Below are positions 56,535-64,000 of a stretch of DNA of 64,000 nt, in pieces; the first letter of the stretch is position 1; each line of letters opens with the position of its first letter. Source of the stretch: Heterotrichella gracilis (taxonomy: Eukaryota > Sar > Xanthophyceae > Tribonematales > Xanthonemataceae); NCBI GenBank assembly GCA_032358255.1, contig JAULBX010002335.1:83095-147094 (forward strand), given 5' to 3'. The notes under the pieces were generated by a model. The model was not told the origin of the DNA. It did no database searches and worked only from the letters and a program-made list of their open reading frames with translations. A program made the position numbers and the translations under genes.

Positions 56535-58476
56535 TCACGGCTTCGTATTCATGCGCACCCATCCCCTCAGTCCGCCCGCCGTTTTCACGTGGGTGCCAGC
56601 CACCTCGTGCAATCCCAACCCTGCCCTGCCCGCCTCCTCCATCACCATGCGGTCCACATTGCCTGCTCGGGACACGTGGCCCAGCAGCATGCAGGCGCAG
56701 GGGCCGGGTGCAAGCAGGCGGGCGGCGGCTCGGAACAGGTGCGGAATGGCGTTCTGAGAATAATACCAAAATTGAAGTAAGATGCAATTCTGCCATGGGA
56801 TGGCATTTAAGAAAACCAAGCAGGCGGGAGTCGGCTTGGGACAGGTGCGGAATGGCATCCTGAGCATGGGTATCCAAATTTATTTATGATGCATTTTTGC
56901 AATGGCAAAGTGCTTTGGAAAAACAAGCCCATGGCATAATCGGTGTGGTGCGCCAACCACACCAAGGCGCTGGGTGGTGTGGTCTTATCAACAAGTACGT
57001 GATCATGCAATTTTTATTTGAATAACTTTCATTGCGTTCAAGTTGCACAGGGGTATATGTATGCACTATGCCGCTGCCATGTCATCCGAACTTCTTCTTG
57101 CGAGCATGGTGTCGTTCCATGTGGATTGTGCAACAAACATACCTGGTTGTATGTCACATCCGCCCCGATGATGAGCTCAAACCCTGTGCCACTGGGCGAC
57201 AGCTCCAACACTGAATCTATGTCATCGCTGCTGCCCCAATCCAGCTTGGCGCACGGCATATCTGCACATGCGTGGCGATTCAGGATGCAAAGGCGGGTGA
57301 CATGCAAATGGGATTTTTGAAAACAACACCATGGTACTGAGCGGATTAAATCAGTTTATCATGTTGCATTTTTGTGTGCATTGACCTGACTATGGCCCAT
57401 GCGCAACAATGGCTGATGCACCTTCAGTGCATGGCACCGTGCCTTGCCCATGCCTGGGTGTAGACTTAGGGTGCACGAATAGAGTTTAGGGTTTACCGTG
57501 TGCAGTGGGGTTGAGCGCTGCGTTCCTCTCCAGCACCCGCATCACCACCTCGCTGTGGTCGGTCAGAACCACGGGGCAGTGGTGGGCGCACACCAGGCCG
57601 CATAGCCCCAGTCCAGCACCCAGCTCACAGGCAGATGCGGAGGCACAGGCGATGGCAGCGCCTTGGATGGAGGCCAGGAAGGTGGATAGCACGTGGGAGC
57701 CGGGCCAGATGATTTGCCCGGTCAGGTCGTAGTCGGCTGTGGATGTGGGCATGGGGTGGGTGCACTGGTATAGGTGTGGTGTGATTTGATACCTTCATCA
57801 AAGCAGTGGCCACATGATTTGGCCGGTCAGGTCGTAGTCAGCTGTGGATGTGGGCGAGGGTGTGCACATTGGGATGGTTATGGTGTGAGTCAATCTCCTC
57901 ACCAAGGCAGTGGCCAATGCACCCTTGGAGGTAAAGGTAAATGCATGCCCCAGGTGCCATGCATCCACCGCCAGTGGCCACACACCATTAAACGCTGCCT
58001 GTCACAAGCCGCTGCCAAGTGCAGCCCCTTGTGAGCCCTCTGTTTGATAGGGTCCTTCGAGGTGATGCATACACACTCCTGTATGTTGTGTGTGCGAGGG
58101 TGGCGGCACCAAGTACTAGGGTCACTTATACAGGGTTCAAGGGTTGAGCACGAACTTGCAGCTGAAGGGAGCGTGAGCAGCCGCACACTGTAGGTGCCCA
58201 CTTCAAAGTCTTGCGCCTCGTACCTGCACGTAATAGGAAAGCAGTGGAGCAGGCAGGAATAATCAAAGTCCTCTGGTGGTGGTGGTGTGAAGTGTGGCAA
58301 CTTGGCAGTGCACTGCAGTTGGGCTGTGGGGGCTGGCTAGGGAAGTATCTCAAAGCCCACATAACCGTGGACTGCAGGTTGCTGTACCATTGACCAGCGG
58401 CATACCATACTTACTCTTCGTTCAGGAATAGGTCTGGAGTGAAGAATATGTCTTCTTCCTCCCCTAGGGACGACAT
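56535..58476 (-). CDS. Methyltransf_16 protein-lysine methyltransferase (METTL21/EEF1AKMT-like)
   Basis: Five exons, all in phase, 243 residues: 58476-58415, 58223-58132, 57736-57497, 57261-57143 and 56753-56535. Seven-beta-strand SAM fold: pre-motif SDYDLTGQIIWPGSHVLSTF, motif I ACELGAGLGLCGLVCA with VVLTDHSE as the acidic ribose contact, AKLDWGSSDD (the xDWG patch), and GFELIIGADVTYNQ, which carries the post-motif acidic/aromatic signature (here DVTY) typical of family 16 lysine methyltransferases. Such enzymes trimethylate lysines in chaperones or translation factors; which target applies here cannot be told. An open stretch precedes the chosen ATG (AGQPFFFASSG), so the start could be further upstream. 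It is head-to-head with FBH1. Confidence 0.85.
56765..57860 (-). repeat. Exon-edge copies in the methyltransferase gene
   Basis: 56,800-56,870 repeats the start of the last exon (GACAGGTGCGGAATGGC-TCTGAG against GAACAGGTGCGGAATGGCGT). 57,795-57,857 repeats the acceptor edge of the 57736 exon (GATTTGGCCGGTCAGGTCGT). Confidence 0.8.
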
Positions 58477-59298
58477 GCCACTGGAGGCGAAGAAGAACGG
58501 CTGTCCAGCAATGTAGGCTGGGTATCTCCAACCACGTCACCCAAAGCCTTTGGAAAAAGGCTCACTGTACTTAAAATTTAAGGCTTGTGTAGTCAAGCGC
58601 ACAGTGCCCTCACGGCGGCAGCATGCATGTTTTTGCATGCATGCATCAATGCCATGCTGTCACAGGAACCCTGATGTTTAGTTCACCCACCAGTATCCCT
58701 TGCAAACTCTGGGGCTCAACCTTACCTCCATTGCAACGGTTGCTCACTAAAGAGTAACGCAAATTTCACCAAAAGATCAAATCAGGAATCAAGTAGCAAT
58801 CCCCACAAAATGCACAAGCAATCCCCTGCACCTCTGGAGGTGCACCCAATGCCATTGGCTTGACAAGGTTGTTGTCTTTCATACTTCTACTGCAAGTTCC
58901 ATTGTCCGATAGATTGGTGCAAGGGAACGGCTGAACGTTGCAAGGGAAGGCTGAACATTGAGTCTTACACTGTACGCTACAGCAGTAGTTGATGTCAACA
59001 GCCCACACATAGCCTCATGCTATGCGTGCGGCGCAGGCGAAGTGTCCCATTTGGCAGTTTTCTGCTGCGCTTGGCAATGTTTTGCCCATCAGCCACCATC
59101 CCACCAGCTGTGCAACCTTCAGCCTCAGCGTTTTGGCTATCAGCTGTGCTGTCATGATCTGAACCTGTGCTGTGGTAGAGTCTTCCACTGGGGAAGTCCC
59201 AGCCTTGCCTGGACGTTCTGGGTCTTAATGCACTTGCAATACACGGCCTTACACCTGACCTCGAACAACGTTGCGCGCGGAACTCGTGTGAAAGAGTC
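58477..59298. promoter_or_regulatory. Divergent intergenic region (methyltransferase / FBH1)
   Basis: A 0.82-kb spacer with TGCATGCATGCAT at 58,634-58,646 and GCATGCATG just before it. No gene seen. Confidence 0.5.
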
Positions 59299-62200
59299 AT
59301 GGCCAACATTCTGAACCTGGAAACGCCCGCCTTCAACCACATCGTGCAGCGAGTGCTATTGCATCTGCCGTGCGAAGAAGTTGCAAGGGCGCGCGCTGTG
59401 TGCAGGTGCGTCTGCAATTTGCATGCTCTTTGACCTTCGCCACATTGCCCGTAAGCCTGAACCCAGCGGTGTGGCATGTGGTTGACTTTACCAGCTTTCT
59501 TCTGACCTGATAGACGCAGCATTGCGGGACTACAGCATTCCTTCCCTTTTCCAACCTGTGTTATGTACTGAAACTGGTCACTAAATGCAGAGAATGGAAC
59601 GCAGCTGTTGATGAGTTGCAAAAGGAATGGAAACTGCCAATGCCTGCTGCTGATGGTGATGCCCAGGACAAGGTAAACTTTTATTGCCAGTAATGTATGG
59701 CGGTCACAAGTATGGACGCACTAAACACTGCTGACGTTTGCCTCTCTGGTATGTAGCTCATCACTTGGGCTGATGAGGAGCGGAGGTTGCTTTCATGCCC
59801 TCCAACTTTGCACACCCGGGGGTGGATCAACTCTCACGACTCCTTGTGGGGTATCCACGGGTGCAAAGTTTCGGAGACTCTTGGCCATAATGGCAGCCCT
59901 GCAAGCCTTCGCTATCTTGTGAGTCGTGCACAACCCCTACTGTGGGCACCTGCACACCAGGAATTTCACCCTGCCAAAGTAGTGTACCAAAACCATTGCC
60001 TTTGACCGTTCTCAGTTTAGTGTGAGTTGGTGCAGCCACTGTCTGCTTCCAGCCTGCTCCTAGTGCTATCACCCATTGTCAACTGCGAGTGACACTCACT
60101 GTACTTGTCTGTGTCGGCAACCTAGCCCGACCTGCAGGCCGCTGCACAGCACATTCAGTCAAGGCTCATGGGGATGAAGGAGGCACAGCTCAAGCTTGGT
60201 GCGCAAACACCATGTGGCACCGTGCGAAAATGGCCAATAGCCTCACCATTGCTCTGTGCTGGCAAGGTTGCACTTGCTATGGCCATGCCGTGGAGACAGA
60301 CACCGTGCACATTTTTAGATCTACATACCCCCGGCGGCCAACACCACTTGGTGTGCTAACCCCTGACGAACAGGCAAATATCAAGGCGATGAGGCATGCA
60401 AATCACTGAAAACTTTGCCCACACAGCAGGCACTAGCCCTGTAGTCTACATCACGCTCACGTTTGTATGCAGAGCTAGTATCAAACAACACCAACAGCCC
60501 ACCTGCGCATGTTCATGCAGACACCCGGTGGCACCAACGCTTTCTTGACGCCGTCAAGAGCCAGGCGCCCAGCCCGCAGCGCGATGTGCAGTGCGCCATT
60601 CTGGCCATGCCCCACATGGGCTTCTGGGCCCATGTGATTTATCTGCTGGTGGCCGCTGGGGACCACACAGCCGCCACTCAAGTGGTGAGGTGAGCGCTGA
60701 CAGCAGTAGATCCTGATCCCAAACATGTGGTACCTTGAGTCTCTGCCATCAACTGTTGAAAGGGTCATCGTCAAATTCTTCAGGTGGTGTCGTGTGTAAC
60801 CGGGTTTGCTGGATATGTACATAGGTGACATAGCCAATTGAGAGTGATGCTATTCATGGATCCATCAGCATGGCAATAGCATGGCAAGGCAGGTGCAGTG
60901 GTAGGGCATGCATCAAGACAGTTGCGGAATCACGGCATACGTCAGTGTGCATACATGAATTCAGGTGCATGGGATTGCATGCACTCTGGTGCTCTGATGC
61001 GGTGCCATCATCATGCAGGTGGCTGTGGCAGTGCACCACGCCTGGGCACTTTGTGGAGGTGGAGAGCAGGGTACTAGTGCGGGAATTCATATGCTGTGTA
61101 CTGGCGCTGCTACGGCACACTGTGTGGCTCTCCAGCACCCATTCGCCTTCGGAGTGGCTGGTGGATCCCATCAAGGCTGAATGGCAGGTTCGCACGTCTG
61201 CTGATACAAACTTCAATGCACTGCATGCTTCAACATGCAATTGTGCTATTGTGGTGAAGGGGGGAGGGTGGGGCAGAGGGCGGTGGGGACTGGGGCTGCC
61301 AAGAAGTCTGGGAACCTTGCAAAGCAATTACGCTTCTTTTTTGACATAATTTCGTACCTGTGCCTCTCAGGGCATCATACCCTTGCTGTGTGTTTTCAGC
61401 TGCTCCTGTCTTTCTGCAACTATCTGTTTCTCTATTTACCTTATAATTAGTAAGTGTGCATACTACTTCCTCCCTGGCATGGGAATTGCGTCGTCTGGGT
61501 GTTGTATTTGGTTCTACTACATTGCTGTTGGTCAGTGTGGTAGTGTTGCAAGATTTCCCCGACATTTATGACACACATCGCTGCTGTGCCTCAGCCTCTC
61601 AATTTAGAGGCTTGCTGGGGCTTGCCCTGTCCAGTTGCCTGCATCATTTGACAATGAAAATAAATCATAATGCACTACCACCTGCAGACCACACAGCATG
61701 CCTACACACCATGCCTATTCAATGCTGTGTCCCATTGCTGCTTCTGAATGGTTCTTGGTCATGCCTGCTGACTTCCGATTGCTGGTTCTTTCAGCGCCAG
61801 GAGGCCAATGATGTCATGATTGCTGTAAGAAGCAATTTGAATCACTAGGCGCATGCCAAGGGGCAGGACAGTAACCCCTCGCCCAAGAGTGCGAGGCAGG
61901 ACAGGGGAGCAGAAAGGGCAGGCGCAATGGATGCGGAGGTGATAAAGCTGCCAGAGCAAGCGGCGTTGCTGAACTTGGCCATGTGTCACCCTGATGTCCC
62001 GCCATATGGCATAGTCAAGGTGGCGGCGCTTGCAGGCACAGGCAAAACCACCGCGTTGATGTGGCTGGCACAGGTATGAGGTCATGTTGGCCCCTTCTGA
62101 ACGCTTGCAGTCAGATCACAGCTACATCATTGCTGCTTCTCATTGAGTGCCACTGCACTGCTGACTGGAGTTACCCGCAAAGTTTCTGGGTTGCGCAGTG

Positions 62201-64000
62201 TGCTCTATCATGGCGGCTGTGTGCTGTAGCTTTGTCCATCCGCATGCTGCGCTTTTGCCCAGTCATTTCTGACCAGCGCCAGTGCGATGACATGGTGTGA
62301 CTTAACCCTACGCCACAGCTTGCCACGCCATGCACACAACCCCTGCAACATTCCTGCTGTTGTTCCACTGCAAGGCAATGCGCATCACTTTGCTGATCTA
62401 ATATCAGCCACTTGCAGGAGTACCCAAATCTGAACTTCTTGTACACCGCGTACAACAGAGCTACAGCAGATGATGCAAAGGAGAAATTTGGAAGCACGAA
62501 TGTCAGGTGCTACACGACCCACCAGGTATGCAAGGGGGCAAGCATGCAGCTGCGCATCATCTTTCCGTTTGTACCTGTGCCTCTGGGAGTGGGGTGGCTA
62601 ATGTATTGACAATGATCAGGGATTCAGTTGGGCCAATCAGTGGCTGCTGGCACTTCAGCAGCAACATATATGTCTTTGCAGTCATGGAGACACAGCGCAA
62701 AGGCTTGTGCAATTGTATGTGCCTGTTACATACGCTCAGGGTGGGGGCGTCAGACTGCCACCAAGATTGGGAGGGCACTGCACTAATGCACTTTAAAATT
62801 GAAATTGGCTACATTGAGTTTGATGAAGTTGAATATTTAACTAGACTGTGATAAATCTGGCATAATTGTGCGTGGTGTGCAGCTCGTGCTGAAGGCCATG
62901 AGAGAAATCGACCAGAACAAGAATCGTGAACGCAAGTTGGGCAATCCTACGACGTGGGCTGTGCAGCAGGAGCTGACTGCGCATTTTAGGCCTGGCGCAG
63001 AAAAGGTGAGGGGTTGGGAGGTTGTCTGGACACAACCGTTTGGGGCGGCAGCATGTGGTGCAACCGGCATTGAACTTCAGACCTTCTGTGTATTGGTTTG
63101 GCAAGCGAGCGCTGCCCGGCTGTGCGTCCCATGTGTGCATCATCAAATGTCGTGGTGATCTGGCATGGAGCTGCTGCGCCTCATCATTGCATCCAACCAG
63201 TGTGTGTCCTATTCTGTGGTTGCTATGTATGTTGGTGTGCATCCCTGCACATTTGTATAATATCTGCATGGGTGTGCCCGCCGTCATGTGACCAGTGTCG
63301 CTCAATGCACTGGTTGTATGCTCCTTTTGCGTGACCTGATTGTATGCACTGATTACTTGCCCAATGCGGCAGTGTTATGTGCGGTTAGCAATGTGCATGA
63401 TTGCATGGGGATGTACATGACATTACATGACCACATCCCCCAGAACTTGATCATATGTATAGATCCAGGGTTTGCATGAACAAGAATATGTGCTTGGCGG
63501 CATACAGCATGATTGCATGCTGTCAAAAAGCAATAAGCTTATCACATGCCCCCACATCTGTACCAGGCCAGGGCGTGGCGCTGTGCATCGCGCGGGTGGC
63601 CATCGACACTGTCAATACCTACATCACCTCCGACGACACGGACATTGGAGATCAGCACATTGAGGCCAAGGCTATGGAGAAGCTGAAAGGAGTGACCCGC
63701 GCATCGTACCAGCCCAATCTGCTGCCTTTTGCGCGGCATGTGTGGGCATGCATGCATAAGGGCCGGCTGGACATGCCGTTCAACGGTTGCCTGAAAGAGT
63801 TTGCGCTGAGGAGGGGGGTGGAGGGGCTGCTACCGGTGAGTGGGAGGGGGCCTGGGGCCAGAGGGTTGCGATGGCATATCAGGGGTGTTAATACATAAAC
63901 CAGGAATTCCTGATTTATACAGGGGGAGCCACTCAACTGAGTAAGGTTTGTCAGCTGTCTCAGGTCCCCGTGTCGTGCCGTACACACCTCTCCCTATCAG
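59299..64000 (+). CDS. FBH1: F-box DNA helicase 1 (FBH1/FBXO18), 5' part; gene continues past the window
   Basis: Exons: 59299-59405, 59591-59672, 59757-59918, 60138-60198, 60473-60689, 61019-61187, 61795-61824, 61900-62073, 62418-62525, 62682-62714, 62883-63005 and 63572-63835, then a GTGAGT donor. All junctions keep phase. An F-box opens the protein (NHIVQRVLLHLPCEEVARAR). A central region (RWHQRFLDAVKSQAP, DVQCAILAMPHMGFWAHVIY) leads into a UvrD-type superfamily 1 helicase: EQAALLNLAMCHPDVPPYGI, Walker A AALAGTGKTTALMWLAQ, and motif Ia FLYTAYNRATADDAKEKFG. ARHVWACMHKGRLDMPF fits the FBH1 insertion before motif II. FBH1 acts in SCF complexes and strips Rad51 from DNA at stalled forks. Motifs II-VI lie beyond the window. 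The 30- and 33-base exons are the least certain. Confidence 0.85.

Noticed and set aside
1-64000. CRISPR arrays, bacterial operons or prophage
   Set aside because: The sequence is clearly eukaryotic (spliced genes); the tandem units at 45.6 and 48.6 kb are drifting exon-edge repeats without regular spacers.

Overview
This window is nuclear DNA from a green alga (chlorophyte lineage). The genes are intron-rich, with spliceosomal GT-AG introns and one GC-AG intron. Short TTTAGGG/CCCTAAA (plant-type telomere) motifs are scattered through most introns. Gene content fits a photosynthetic eukaryote: a YlmG/Ycf19-type protein with a plastid-targeting-like N-terminus, a plant-type O-fucosyltransferase, a P2B calcium pump, F-box proteins and an FBH1 helicase. 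I cannot name the species. I built exon structures by hand from splice sites and reading phase; for several genes every junction keeps phase.

Layout: copy A of a local membrane/coiled-coil family (0-2 kb); a conserved coiled-coil gene on minus (2.3-4.1); a BTB/POZ gene that seems to run into multi-TM exons (5.2-8.7); YLMG on minus (10.0-12.1); an O-fucosyltransferase-like gene (12.9-17.3); a 15-exon Ca2+-ATPase (18.9-27.5) whose last intron carries an insertion resembling the 3' end of a bacterial-type LSU rRNA; a short-chain dehydrogenase on minus (28.7-32.7); a secreted DUF5602/TTHB210-like protein (33.8-39.3); family copies B, C and D (40.4-45.4); a carbohydrate sulfotransferase on minus (46.5-50.1); two tandem intronless F-box/LRR genes (51.0-55.1); a Methyltransf_16 lysine methyltransferase on minus (56.5-58.5); and the 5' part of FBH1 (59.3 to beyond the window end).

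Two patterns stand out. First, ten of the genes form five head-to-head pairs with 0.8-1.1 kb between start codons. Second, almost every multi-exon gene carries one to three decayed direct copies of its own exon edges, splice site included, inside the neighbouring intron, usually next to TTTAGGG-like motifs. This looks like a general mode of intron growth in this genome and leaves many decoy splice sites.

The genes do not form a pathway. They are ordinary housekeeping and membrane or secretory functions. Several genes (BTB-TM, both F-box/LRR copies, O-fucosyltransferase exon 4) contain single-base lesions, which could be real pseudogenisation or residual assembly errors.
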